Assembly: GCA_964503475.1 (NCBI GenBank)
Contig: CAZCZU010000004.1
Location: 1-64,000, forward strand
Length of the DNA: 64,000 bases
Reading direction: 5' to 3'
Source: CAZCZU01 sp964503475
GTDB lineage: Bacteria > Pseudomonadota > Zetaproteobacteria > Mariprofundales > Mariprofundaceae
Shown here: in pieces, positions 33,766-42,968 of the stretch
Layout of the letters: every line of letters starts with the position of its first letter
How positions within the stretch are numbered: position 1 is the first letter of the stretch
The notes under the pieces: generated by a model
Databases searched by the model: none
What the model was told of the DNA's origin: nothing
Seen by the model: the letters and a program-made list of their open reading frames with translations, nothing else
Position numbers and translations under genes: made by a program

Positions 33766-36215
33766 CCGGCCATGCTCTGAAGCTGGCGCGACACCTCTTC
33801 GCGCAGGCCGTTCATTTCGCTCATCGAATTGGCCTCGATGCTGACCAGCAGCTCCGGACGATCGGCACTGGGCAGCACATAGACCGTGCCTCGCTCATAT
33901 TTCAGGCGCACGCCCTCGGGTACGGCATTGATATCGGCCTCCGGCAAGCTGACCAGCTCACGCATGACCCGCCCCATCTCCTCCCAGGCACAACCGACAA
34001 AGAAACGCTCCCGGTCACTGGTCGGCACACTGCGGTTGAAATCGTGCAGGGAGACCTTTTCACGACGCAGGAAGTTGAGCAGCTGGATGGCAGCAGGCAC
34101 CGCGTCAAAGCCGAGATAGAAATGGATGAAATCGAGCCACTGGCTGTAGGCGTGCTGACTGGCCGCCTCGGCCAGCAGTGCGGCCGGCTCCATGCGGGTG
34201 ACGATGATCTGGCGTTTGTGACGCTCGGCCATACTGGCCAGAAAAGCCGGATGATCGGCCGGCAGGAAGACAGGCAGATCGCTCGGCGCCGACTGGATGA
34301 AGGCGGCGGCCAGAAGTTCGGTCGTCCGCTCCAGGGAGAGCAGTTGCCCGGACTCGTCCACCAGCTGCAGATGCTCTGCCGCCGGCTGGAAAATCATGCC
34401 GATGGCATGGTTGAGCTTGGAGATGCTGGAAATCTGATGGACCACATCCTCCCCGGACTGGTCGGGAATATTGCCCAGCCTGAAATTGGGTACGCCGTAA
34501 CTGGAAAAGAGCCGGGTCAGGATCTTGGCCGTGGAGCGCCCATAACAGAAATAGACGATATTCTGCCCTTCACGCGGCGAATCGCCGGCAATCAGTGGCA
34601 TAATATAGTCGATATAGCGATCATCGACCCGGCCGGGATAGCGCAGGGTGCCGACATGATCCATGGAAACGCGCGGGAAATCGGCACGATAGAAGCCCGC
34701 CTCGATCTTGCGGCGGGCGCTTCTGGGCAAAGGCAGCCCTTCCGGCGTATACATCTCGATCTGTACCACCTGCGGATGGGTATCGGAGATGCCGATATGT
34801 ACGCCGCCGCTATGCCCCTCCATCGAGCCGGTAATAAAGCGGGTCACCGGAATCGTGCTCTCCTCCAGATCGTCGACATCGACGCCGACCGATAGCAGCC
34901 CCGACACAAAGGCGCGCTTGATCAGGCGCGAGAAGGGATGCGCATCGCGACTGGCCACCACCCGCCGGCCCTGTTTGGCCCAGGCGCCGAAGGCCTTGCC
35001 CAGGGTGGCTGCGAACTCCGGCGTCACGTAGAGGTTGGCCAGGCCCGAGATGCCGCGCGAGCCGAAAATCGAAGGCCGCTGCAGCGACTCCCAGACCAGG
35101 TTTTCCATGATCACGACACCGACATCGACCGCCTTCTCGGGCCAGACCAGCACATTGGGCTGAACCACCACCCGCCGGCCCAGGCGACAGTCGGGACCGA
35201 TCACACAGCCATCGCCCAGCTCGCACTCGGCCTCGATCAGGTTACGCGGACCGACAATGCAGTTGCGCAGGTCGCTGCGCTCACCGACAAACGAATTCTC
35301 CATGACAATGGCGCGATTGAGATTGGCCAGCGAATCGACCTCGGTGTTATGGCCGAGCACGGCATAGGGGCCGATGCTGGCATGCTTGTGCACATCGACA
35401 CTGTCGCCCAGCCAGCATGGGCCGTTGATCTTGGCGGCCGGATCGATGTAGGTATCCTTACCGACCCATACACCCTCCTGGATCAGGCTGCCCGGCATAT
35501 CGAGCTGCACACGGCCATCGAGAAAATCCCAGTGGGCCTGGCGCAACTGCTCCAGGGTACCGATATCGCTCCAGTAGCCTTCGCCGACATAACCGTAAAT
35601 CGGTTCGTTTTGCTGCATCAGGAGCGGGAAGAGATCGTGGGCAAAATCGAAGGGCTCCCCTTCCGGTACCAGGTCGAGCACCTCCGGCTCGATCAGGTAG
35701 ATGCCGGTATTCACCGTGTCGCTGAACACTTCGCCCGGGCCCGGCTTCTCCAGAAAACGCTGCACACGCCCGTCACTACCGGTGATAACGATGCCGAATT
35801 CACCCGGCTCCTTCACCCGCTTCATCAACAGGCTCACCTTGGCACCGCTTCTGCGATGAAAGGCGAGGAATTCGGCAATATCGAAATCCATCAGCGCATC
35901 GCCGCCGACGACCAGAAAGGTTTCGTCCAGATACTTCTGGCCCAGTTTGACCGAACCGGCCGTACCGAGCGGCTCCGTCTCCAGGGTGTAGTGCATGGTG
36001 ATATCGAGATTGGAACCGTCACCGAAATAGTTCTGAATCTGGCGTGGCCGGTAGTGCAGCGTGGTCACGATCTCCTCGATTCCATACCGGGCCAGATGGC
36101 GGATGATGTGCTCCATGATCGGTTGCCCCAGCACATGCACCATCGGTTTGGGAAGATTCTCTGTCAGAGGACGCAGACGGGATCCCTGCCCTCCCGCCAT
36201 GATCACCGCTTTCAT
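33762..36215 (-). CDS. Mannose-1-phosphate guanylyltransferase-like protein fused to a degenerate phosphomannomutase
   Basis: The protein (817 residues) begins with a nucleotidyltransferase domain (GGQGSRLRPLTENLPKPM, about 7-24) that should make an NDP-sugar such as GDP-mannose. A left-handed beta-helix region (about 255-370) follows. The C-terminal ~430 residues are built like a phosphohexomutase, but the active-site pieces are changed. The phospho-Ser loop reads IGISDTHP (about 475), and the metal loop DGDADR is replaced by QPAAEH (about 605). The phosphate-binding SGTEP is SADRP. The mutase half is therefore probably structural or regulatory. The start has AAGGAG 9 nt before ATG. Confidence 0.88.
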   Translation of the reverse strand: MKAVIMAGGQGSRLRPLTENLPKPMVHVLGQPIMEHIIRHLARYGIEEIVTTLHYRPRQIQNYFGDGSNLDITMHYTLETEPLGTAGSVKLGQKYLDETFLVVGGDALMDFDIAEFLAFHRRSGAKVSLLMKRVKEPGEFGIVITGSDGRVQRFLEKPGPGEVFSDTVNTGIYLIEPEVLDLVPEGEPFDFAHDLFPLLMQQNEPIYGYVGEGYWSDIGTLEQLRQAHWDFLDGRVQLDMPGSLIQEGVWVGKDTYIDPAAKINGPCWLGDSVDVHKHASIGPYAVLGHNTEVDSLANLNRAIVMENSFVGERSDLRNCIVGPRNLIEAECELGDGCVIGPDCRLGRRVVVQPNVLVWPEKAVDVGVVIMENLVWESLQRPSIFGSRGISGLANLYVTPEFAATLGKAFGAWAKQGRRVVASRDAHPFSRLIKRAFVSGLLSVGVDVDDLEESTIPVTRFITGSMEGHSGGVHIGISDTHPQVVQIEMYTPEGLPLPRSARRKIEAGFYRADFPRVSMDHVGTLRYPGRVDDRYIDYIMPLIAGDSPREGQNIVYFCYGRSTAKILTRLFSSYGVPNFRLGNIPDQSGEDVVHQISSISKLNHAIGMIFQPAAEHLQLVDESGQLLSLERTTELLAAAFIQSAPSDLPVFLPADHPAFLASMAERHKRQIIVTRMEPAALLAEAASQHAYSQWLDFIHFYLGFDAVPAAIQLLNFLRREKVSLHDFNRSVPTSDRERFFVGCAWEEMGRVMRELVSLPEADINAVPEGVRLKYERGTVYVLPSADRPELLVSIEANSMSEMNGLREEVSRQLQSMAG

Positions 36216-36407
36216 CGATTCACACTCCTTATCCGTCATTCAGATACCGCTCCCCCGGAACAGGAAAGCGGTCACCGAAAAGGCGTAGGAGACCTTTCGG
36301 GTATTCCTCTTAGCATAGCAAATCCGGAGCACTTTTGCGGGCCCGTGTTCGTCGATTTGCAATTTATGGCCCGGCTTATGGCAGCCCTTTCTCTCCGGAT
36401 GCAGCAA

Positions 36408-36441
36408 GAAAAAGCCCTGCGGGCACGGGTCCCGCAGGGCT
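36408..36441 (-). terminator. Intrinsic terminator after the cyclophilin gene
   Basis: GCCCTGCGGG and CCCGCAGGGC pair across a 7-nt loop, followed on the minus strand by five T. It begins 41 nt beyond the ppi stop. The neighbouring stretch 36216-36407 has no gene; it contains a CCGAAAAGG/CCTTTCGG hairpin and a possible promoter region (TATGCTAAG) for the fused nucleotidyltransferase gene. Confidence 0.92.
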
Positions 36442-36481
36442 GGTTTTCATTACTTCATTTTTTTTATGAAGAATCGGGAAA

Positions 36482-37075
36482 TTACGGCTCAATACTCACA
36501 CTTTTCATCACATCGCCCTGCTTGATGGCATCGACGGCGTCCATCCCCTCGCTGACCTGGCCGAAGATGGCATACTGGCCATCCAGGTGCGGCTGCGGGC
36601 CGTAACAGATATAGAACTGGCTGCCGGCCGAATCGGGGTCGGCGGTGCGGGCCATGGCAACCGAGCCTCGCTCATGTTTCAGGTTGCTGAACTCGCCCTT
36701 GATCGTGTAGCCGGGGCCACCGGTACCGTTGCCGGCCGGATCGCCACCCTGGGCGACAAAACCTGGAATCACACGGTGGAAGGTCAGTCCATCGTAAAAG
36801 CCGCTGGCAGCCAGGGCCTTGAAGTTGGCCACGGTATTGGGTGCCGCATCCGGCAGCAATTCAATGACGATATCGCCATGTGCTGTCGCAATGCGGACAT
36901 GGTTGCCCGCCGGGATATTCGGGTCGCCGGCCTGCGGCGCCTGGGTCGGTTTTTCCATCACTCTCTCCTTCACTGTACTCTGATTACTTCCGGATTCGGC
37001 CCGGGCCTGCTCTTCACCTGCACTGCAGGCAAGCAGCAGGCATGCCATGGCCATCGCACTCATCTTCCTGATCAT
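36482..37075 (-). CDS. Lipoprotein peptidyl-prolyl cis-trans isomerase (cyclophilin)
   Basis: The 197-residue cyclophilin speeds cis-trans isomerisation of prolyl bonds. It has a lipoprotein signal (LLLAC, Cys at about residue 17) and a disordered linker (18-55), then the catalytic domain with FHRVIPGFVAQGGD and GSQFYICYGPQPHLDGQYAIFG. It is therefore expected in the periplasm, membrane-anchored. Its ATG overlaps the truB stop (ATGA), placing a periplasmic isomerase at the end of the translation-factor operon, where rpsO often lies in other bacteria. It is followed by a strong terminator. Confidence 0.92.
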   Translation of the reverse strand: MIRKMSAMAMACLLLACSAGEEQARAESGSNQSTVKERVMEKPTQAPQAGDPNIPAGNHVRIATAHGDIVIELLPDAAPNTVANFKALAASGFYDGLTFHRVIPGFVAQGGDPAGNGTGGPGYTIKGEFSNLKHERGSVAMARTADPDSAGSQFYICYGPQPHLDGQYAIFGQVSEGMDAVDAIKQGDVMKSVSIEP

Positions 37076-37974
37076 CGCAACGCCTCCTGGGCCGAGGGCA
37101 GAATACGGGCGGGATGCACCACCATGCGAAACTGCCCCGGCTTCACTTCACCGGTCCCGAGCAGCATATCGCCGCCATACACCGCCGACAGCCCCTCGCC
37201 TGCCTCTGTATCCAGCTGCAGGCGCTGCCCCTGGATAAAACGCCGGCCCTCTTCCCGACTGACCCGCACGACGGGAAGCTCGCGCAGCCACTGCGCGAGC
37301 GGCAACACGCATCCCCAGCCACGCTCGGCCAGCGCTTCGGGCGTGATCATCATATCGGCCGGCCAGCCACCGGTACTGATGCGACGCAGAGCCACCACAC
37401 AGCCCCCCATACCCAGTGCCGCCCCGATATCGCGAGCCAGTGAACGGATATAGGTACCCTTGGAGCAGTGCACACGCAGCGAAACGAGCGGCGCGGCAAA
37501 CTCCAGCAACTGCATATCAATGATCTCGATGTCGCGTGCTGCGAGCTGCACCTCCTCGCCCTTGCGTGCCATCTCATGCGCGCGCTTACCATCGATGCGA
37601 ATCGCCGAATAGGCCGGTGGTACCTGCTGCTGTGGCCCCATGAACTGCCGCAGCACCTCGTTCAGGCGCATGGCATCCACGGCACCATCAAATTGCCCCG
37701 CCACGTCCCCTTCGCAGTCGAGCGTATCGGTCTGATAGGAGAGATCGAGGGTCACCTCGTACACCTTCTCGGCATTGAGGCCGAAGGCCGAGAAGCGGGT
37801 CGCCTCACCGACCAGGATCGGCAGCATGCCGGTAGCCAGCGGATCCAGCGTGCCGGTATGGCCGGCCTTGATACGCTTCGCCCCTGCGGGAGTCAGCAAG
37901 CGCACCACCTCGTTCACAGCTTTGCGAGAGGTCCAGTGCAGGGGTTTGTCGAGAAAAATAACGCCCGGATGCAT
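37072..37974 (-). CDS. truB: tRNA pseudouridine-55 synthase
   Basis: TruB makes pseudouridine 55 in the T-loop of tRNAs. The 300-residue protein shows the family signature HTGTLDPLATGMLPI with the catalytic Asp (about residue 45), the early LDKPLHWTSRKAV, and a C-terminal PUA-like part. It overlaps the nrnA stop by one base (TGATG) and its own stop overlaps the cyclophilin start. Confidence 0.97.
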   Translation of the reverse strand: MHPGVIFLDKPLHWTSRKAVNEVVRLLTPAGAKRIKAGHTGTLDPLATGMLPILVGEATRFSAFGLNAEKVYEVTLDLSYQTDTLDCEGDVAGQFDGAVDAMRLNEVLRQFMGPQQQVPPAYSAIRIDGKRAHEMARKGEEVQLAARDIEIIDMQLLEFAAPLVSLRVHCSKGTYIRSLARDIGAALGMGGCVVALRRISTGGWPADMMITPEALAERGWGCVLPLAQWLRELPVVRVSREEGRRFIQGQRLQLDTEAGEGLSAVYGGDMLLGTGEVKPGQFRMVVHPARILPSAQEALR

Positions 37975-38960
37975 CAGGCGAGCATGGCGGCGACCGCCGC
38001 GCGGACCCTCTGGTACACCTCGTCGAGGCTTCCGGTGAGGCTGCAGCCGGCGGCATAGCGGTGCCCGCCGCCGCCGAGATCCGTGGCAAGCTGGCCGACA
38101 TCGGCCCCCTTGCGACCCCGGAAGCTGGCCTTCCAGCCTCCCTCGCCCTCGGGACGGAGAAAGACGGCAATCCGGACACCTTCAATGCTGCGGGCATAAT
38201 CGATAAAGCCCTCGGTATCCTCGGCATCGCCGCCGCTCTCGGCATACATCGATGCATCGACATGCAGCCAGGCGGAACGGCCATGATCATGCAACTCCAG
38301 CGTCTCCAACGCATGCCTGAGCAGCACAAAACGGCAGGCACGCTGGCTGCCATAGACCGATGCCGCCACTTCGGCCGGCTGGGCTCCCGCCTCGATCAGC
38401 TCGGCCACCATGCGATGCACTTCGGGCGTGACGGTGGTCAGGCGAAAACTGGCGGTGTCGGTCAGTACGGCGGCATAGATCGCCTCGGCAGCTGCGGCAT
38501 TGAGCGTAGCACCAAAAGCACGAATGAAATCGAAGACCATGGCACCGGTGGCACAATAGCGGGCATCGACCATATTGATATCGCCATAGCGGGTATTACT
38601 GGCGTGATGATCGATATTGATCAGCGTCGCACCATCGAAAAAGGCGTCGGGCATACCCAGGCGCGAACGGGCGCCGGCATCGAGGCTGATGATCAGTCTG
38701 GCATCATGGGGGCGGGTATGGCACTCGCCGACCCGGATCGCATCGGCGCCGTCGAGAAAACGGCAGATACGCGGTACGACATCACGATTGCACATGGCAA
38801 CCTCTTTGCCGGCCGCTTTCAGGACATGGTAGAGGGCAATCTGCGAACCGATGCCATCGGCATCCGGGGTACGGTGCGTCGTCAGGACAATGCTTTCAGC
38901 CGCCTGCAGTGCCTGGATCAGCGGCTGCCAGTCGACATCGGCAAAGTTGACGCTGCTCAA
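37974..38960 (-). CDS. DHH-family oligoribonuclease/pAp phosphatase (NrnA-like)
   Basis: The 328-residue protein has the DHH phosphoesterase motifs: THRTPDADGIGSQ (12-residue Asp motif), ISLDAGARSR, NIDHHASNTRYG (DHH) and DLGGGGHRYAAGCSL in the DHHA1 domain. NrnA-type enzymes degrade nanoRNAs and pAp. In many bacteria this gene sits between rbfA and truB, as here (4-nt overlap with rbfA, 1-nt overlap with truB). Confidence 0.93.
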   Translation of the reverse strand: MSSVNFADVDWQPLIQALQAAESIVLTTHRTPDADGIGSQIALYHVLKAAGKEVAMCNRDVVPRICRFLDGADAIRVGECHTRPHDARLIISLDAGARSRLGMPDAFFDGATLINIDHHASNTRYGDINMVDARYCATGAMVFDFIRAFGATLNAAAAEAIYAAVLTDTASFRLTTVTPEVHRMVAELIEAGAQPAEVAASVYGSQRACRFVLLRHALETLELHDHGRSAWLHVDASMYAESGGDAEDTEGFIDYARSIEGVRIAVFLRPEGEGGWKASFRGRKGADVGQLATDLGGGGHRYAAGCSLTGSLDEVYQRVRAAVAAMLA

Positions 38961-39304
38961 GGGCGCTCCAGGCGGTTCAGTATGTCGATCACGGCACTGC
39001 CGGCCTCGAAGGCATCATCCCAGCGAAAACGGATGCCCGGCAGCCGCTTGCGCGGCAGAGCCCGGCGCAGTTCATGGTCGAAATGGGGTGCCAGGCGGTT
39101 CAGGCGCTCAATGCAATCCTTCGTATCCGCCTCGTTCATGCGGTGCACCTTAACCAGCGCCGTACGCTGACCGGGCTTCATCTCGATACCGGTAATGGTC
39201 ACCCCCTGCAGACGCGGGTCATTGACCTCGCGCTGAAGCAGGGTGGTCAGCAGGCGGTGAATATCCGCCTGCAGACGGTTACGGCTGGGTGAACGCTGAT
39301 GCAT
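38957..39304 (-). CDS. rbfA: Ribosome-binding factor A
   Basis: RbfA is a 30S maturation factor needed for 16S 5'-end processing and cold adaptation. The 115-residue protein has the KH-like fold with DIHRLLTTLLQREVNDPRLQ, VTITGIEMKPG and LPGIRFRWDDAFEAG. The ATG lies 8 nt after the infB stop, and its stop overlaps the next gene by 4 nt. Confidence 0.95.
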   Translation of the reverse strand: MHQRSPSRNRLQADIHRLLTTLLQREVNDPRLQGVTITGIEMKPGQRTALVKVHRMNEADTKDCIERLNRLAPHFDHELRRALPRKRLPGIRFRWDDAFEAGSAVIDILNRLERP

Positions 39305-39312
39305 CGTGTGCC

Positions 39313-42300
39313 TTACAGGGTCGCCTGGATTTCCTCGATATCATAGAACTCGAAGGTATCGCCGACCTTGATGTCATTGAAGTTCTGCACACCGATACCA
39401 CACTCGTAGCCGGTACGAACTTCCCTGACGTCGTCCTTGAAGCGCTTCAGCGAAGCCAGCTCGCCGTCGTAGATCAGTACGCCTTCGCGCAGCACACGGA
39501 CACGCGAGTTGCGCGTGGCAAAGCCGTCGGTGACATAACAGCCGGCCACAGCACCGATCTTCGGCACCTGGAAGACATCGCGTACCTCGGCGGTACCGGT
39601 CTCCTTCTCCACCTTCTCCGGTGACAGCTTGCCGGCCATGGCCGCCTTGATGTCATCGATGGCATCGTAGATCACCTTGTAGAAGCGAACATCCACGCCT
39701 TCGGCCTCGGCCAGTTTCTTGGCCTTGGACTCCGGACGGACGTTAAAGCCAATGACGATGGCGTTGGAAGCCGATGCCAGCATGACATCCGACTCGGTGA
39801 TGCCGCCGATCGCCTTGTGCACGATTTTCACCTGTACCTCGTCGGTACCTGCCTTGGCCAGCGAGTCGGCCATCGCCTCGACGGAGCCGGTCACGTCGCC
39901 CTTGATGAGCACCGGCACCTCGGCCATACCGCTCTGCATGGAGGCGAACAGCTCGTCCAGCGAAGCGCGTTTCTGCAGGTTGGCACCCTCTTCGCGCTCC
40001 TTGTCCTTACGGTAAGTCACGATGTCGCGTGCCTGGCGCTCGTTTTCGACAACGGCGACCTCCTGACCTGCCTCCGGCACGTCCTCAAGCCCGAGCAACT
40101 CGAACGGAATGGACGGACCCGCAGTGCGGTGCTGCACCGAGTTCTCATCGACGATGGCACGTACACGGCCCATCACCGAGCCGACGACCACGATGTCGCC
40201 CTGCTTGAAGGTACCGTTCTGAACCAGCACCGTCGCCACCGGGCCACGGCCACGATCCAGGCGCGATTCGATGACAATACCCTGACCGCGACGATCCGGG
40301 TTGGCCTTCAGTTCGAGAATCTCGGTCTGCAGGGCCAGCATCTCCAGCAGTTCCGGCAGGCCCTCTCCGGTCTTGGCCGAGGCATTGACGAAAATGGTAT
40401 CGCCACCCCAATCCTCCGGAATCAGCTCGTGCTCGGCCAGCTGGCGCTTGACCATCTCCGGATCGGCACCCTCTTTATCCATCTTGTTGACGGCCACGAT
40501 GATCGGCACACCGGCGGCCTTGGCATGATTCAGTGCCTCGACCGTCTGCGGCTTGACGCCATCATCGGCTGCCACAACCAGCACGGCCACGTCGGTCAGC
40601 TTGGCACCGCGCGAACGCAGGCCGGTAAAGGCCTCATGGCCCGGCGTATCGATAAAGACGACCCGCTCACCGCCATCCAGTTTCACCATATAGGCACCGA
40701 TATGCTGGGTGATGCCACCCGCCTCGCCATCGGCAACGCGCGCCTTGCGCAGCGCATCGAGAATGGAGGTCTTGCCATGGTCGACGTGACCCATGACCAC
40801 CACGACCGGCGGACGCGGCTGCAGATCCTCTTCGTTCTCGTCGATCTCGATCTTCAGAACATCCTCGACGGCCGCCTCGTTGATCACCTTCGGCTTATGA
40901 CCGAACTCCTCAACGATCAGTACGGCTGTGTCGGCGTCGATGGCCTCGTTGACGGTCGCCGGTATACCCATCTGGAAGAGCTCCTTGACCACCTCGGCAC
41001 CCTTGATGGCCATTCGGCTGGCCAGTTCGGAGACCAGAATCGGATCGGTGATCTCCACATCGCGTACAACAAACTCGGCATCGTCCTTGGTAATGCGCTG
41101 GGCCTTGCGTTTCTTGCCACTGGCCAGACGCGACATGCGCTCGACCTGCTCGTCGGTCAGTGCCTGATGGCGCTTCTCGGAGTAGGCACGACGGGCAGCC
41201 TTCTCGGCCGGCGTCAGACGACGCTGCGGACGACCGCCACCCGGACCACGACGCTTGGGCGCACCGGTCGGAGCCGGTGCACCGGCATCCGGAGCCACGG
41301 CAACGGAGGGCGAACGACGCGGGCCGCCTGCACCACCGGCACCGCCACCACCGGGGCCACGACCGCCCTGCTGATCACGGCGACGCTCGGCACGCTCCTC
41401 GCTGATCTTCTTCTCGATCTCCTTGACCGTGGAGCGCGGCGCCTTGGCCGCGGCAATCTGGGCGGGGGTCAGGCCACGACGAATCGTCGTGCGCGGACCA
41501 CCGCTCTTACCCTGGCCCTGGCCCTGACCGGGACCACGCTGTGAACGTTGACGCGAATCGGGGCCACGACGGCCATCGCCTCTGCCGGGAGTTGCGGATT
41601 GAGGCCTGCCGGGAGCCGTGGACTGAGGCCTGCCGGCGGCCGACCTCTGCTGCTGACGAGCAGCCTGTTCGGCCTCTTTCTTCTTCTCGACAGCGCGGGA
41701 AGCGCGCTCGGCCGGAGAGAGAATCTGTTTGCGGGTTACCGTGGTAGCCGGCTTCTCAGCAGCGGCAGGCTTCTCAGCAGCAGCCGGCTTCTTGGCAGNN
41801 NNNNNNNNNNNNNNNNNNNNNNNNNNNNNNNNNNNNNNNNNNNNNNNNNNNNNNNNNNNNNNNNNNNNNNNNNNNNNNNNNNNNNNNNNNNNNNNNNNGC
41901 AGCAGCCGGCTTCTTGGCAGGCGCCTTTTCCTGCGCCTTTTCCGGTGCCCTGCTCTGTTTCGGCTCCGGCGTTACCGTCTCAGGCTTCGTCGGCGGAACG
42001 GCCTTGGCCGCCTTCTCCGCCGGAGAAACCGGTGCAGCAGGTTTCTGTGCAGCCGCAGGCTGTTCACTACCCTTGGCGACACGGCGGCGACGCACGGCGA
42101 CTTGCACCGTACGGCCACGCCCCTCGACGCTGCCGGTGCGTGACTGGCCGGCAACAATCGGCCGGTTCAGGGTCAAGGTCTTGCCGGACGCGGGCTCATT
42201 TGGCGAATCCTTGAGGGCATCCTTGATTTTTGCGGTGTCCTCATCCGTCAACATGGTCGTCGGCCCTGTTACAGCCACACTGCTCTTCCGGGCAGCCCGC

Positions 42301-42362
42301 TGGATATCGCTGACTTCCACATTCAGTTCTTTTGCCAAATCTAGCACGCGTTTGTTCGCCAT
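39313..42362 (-). CDS. infB: Translation initiation factor IF-2 (interrupted by an assembly gap)
   Basis: IF-2 places initiator tRNA on the ribosome. The N-terminal part (42362 to about 41900) has RVLDLAKELNVEVSDIQRAA, followed by a Lys/Ala/Pro/Glu-rich linker. 100 N bases (41799-41898) break the linker inside AAAEKPA repeats. The rest reads on in a different frame relative to the N run: linker, then GHVDHGKTSILDAL (G1), DTPGHEAF (G3), NKMDK (G4) and domains II-IV to the stop at 39313. The frame change only reflects the arbitrary gap length; both sides are intact. ATG at 42362 has AAGG 6 nt upstream. The true length is unknown. Confidence 0.93.
41799..41898. other. Assembly gap (100 N) in the infB linker repeat
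   Basis: A run of exactly 100 N. The 22 bases before and after it are the same (starting GCAGCAGCCGGC and ending TTCTTGGCAG), which code for Ala-Lys-Lys-Pro-Ala repeats of IF-2. The gap is a placeholder for a repeat array whose length the assembler did not resolve. Confidence 0.95.
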
Positions 42363-42365
42363 TGA

Positions 42366-42968
42366 TTACCTTGCTTCCCTTAAGCGCCCATACCAGGCGC
42401 ATAGTTGTTCCATTTTTGCTGTCGCCGCTGTCCGTTCCATCGCCGCGACCGAAAGCTTTTCGCGCTGAAAAGCCTCGCTCAACACGGCTGCCGGCAGCGT
42501 GTCGAGCAGCAGTGTCTTCTCACCCGCTTCCTGCCTCTTGGCCACGGCATCAGCAATCTGCCGCTTCAGCGCCTCACCGGCGTCACATGCCAAAAGAACC
42601 AGGAGCGGTCCATTCTTCCACATACGGTGCATCACCGCATCCCTTCCGAGCTCCGCTCCCCGCCTGCGGGCGGAGAGAAAGCGACCAATCTGGCCGACCA
42701 GGGCATCGTTTATGCGCTGGCGCAGACTGTCATATTGCGGCAACTGCAGCAAAAAGCGCTGCCGCAATGCGCCGAGTCGCTTGTCATTCAGGCGGGAAAG
42801 GCACCCCTGCTGCATGCAAAGATACGTTCCCCGTCCGGGAGCCTTCTGCAGCAGATCGGGCCAGATCATCCCGGCCTCATCCACTACCAGGCGCAGCATC
42901 TCCGTTTTACCTGCTTTCTGACGGCAGGCAAAACAGCTGCGCTCGGCCTCATGCGTTGACGCGCTCAT
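42366..42968 (-). CDS. YlxR (DUF448) fused to an L7Ae-like domain
   Basis: The 200-residue protein joins an N-terminal YlxR/DUF448 domain (RSCFACRQKAGKTEMLRLV, GRGTYLCMQQGCL, about 10-75) to a C-terminal L7Ae-like region (about 100-180, GPLLVLLACDAGEALKR). YlxR proteins bind RNA and sit between nusA and infB in many bacteria. Here the gene overlaps nusA by 4 nt and ends 3 nt before infB. RNA binding is family knowledge. Confidence 0.9.
   Translation of the reverse strand: MSASTHEAERSCFACRQKAGKTEMLRLVVDEAGMIWPDLLQKAPGRGTYLCMQQGCLSRLNDKRLGALRQRFLLQLPQYDSLRQRINDALVGQIGRFLSARRRGAELGRDAVMHRMWKNGPLLVLLACDAGEALKRQIADAVAKRQEAGEKTLLLDTLPAAVLSEAFQREKLSVAAMERTAATAKMEQLCAWYGRLREAR

Noticed and set aside
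36216..36407. Possible riboswitch upstream of the fused nucleotidyltransferase gene
   Set aside because: Only one simple hairpin (CCGAAAAGG/CCTTTCGG) is visible, with no conserved aptamer pattern I can name.
41736..42362. Apparent frameshift or split infB
   Set aside because: The frame change occurs at a 100-N gap of arbitrary size; both sides read cleanly into IF-2 repeats.
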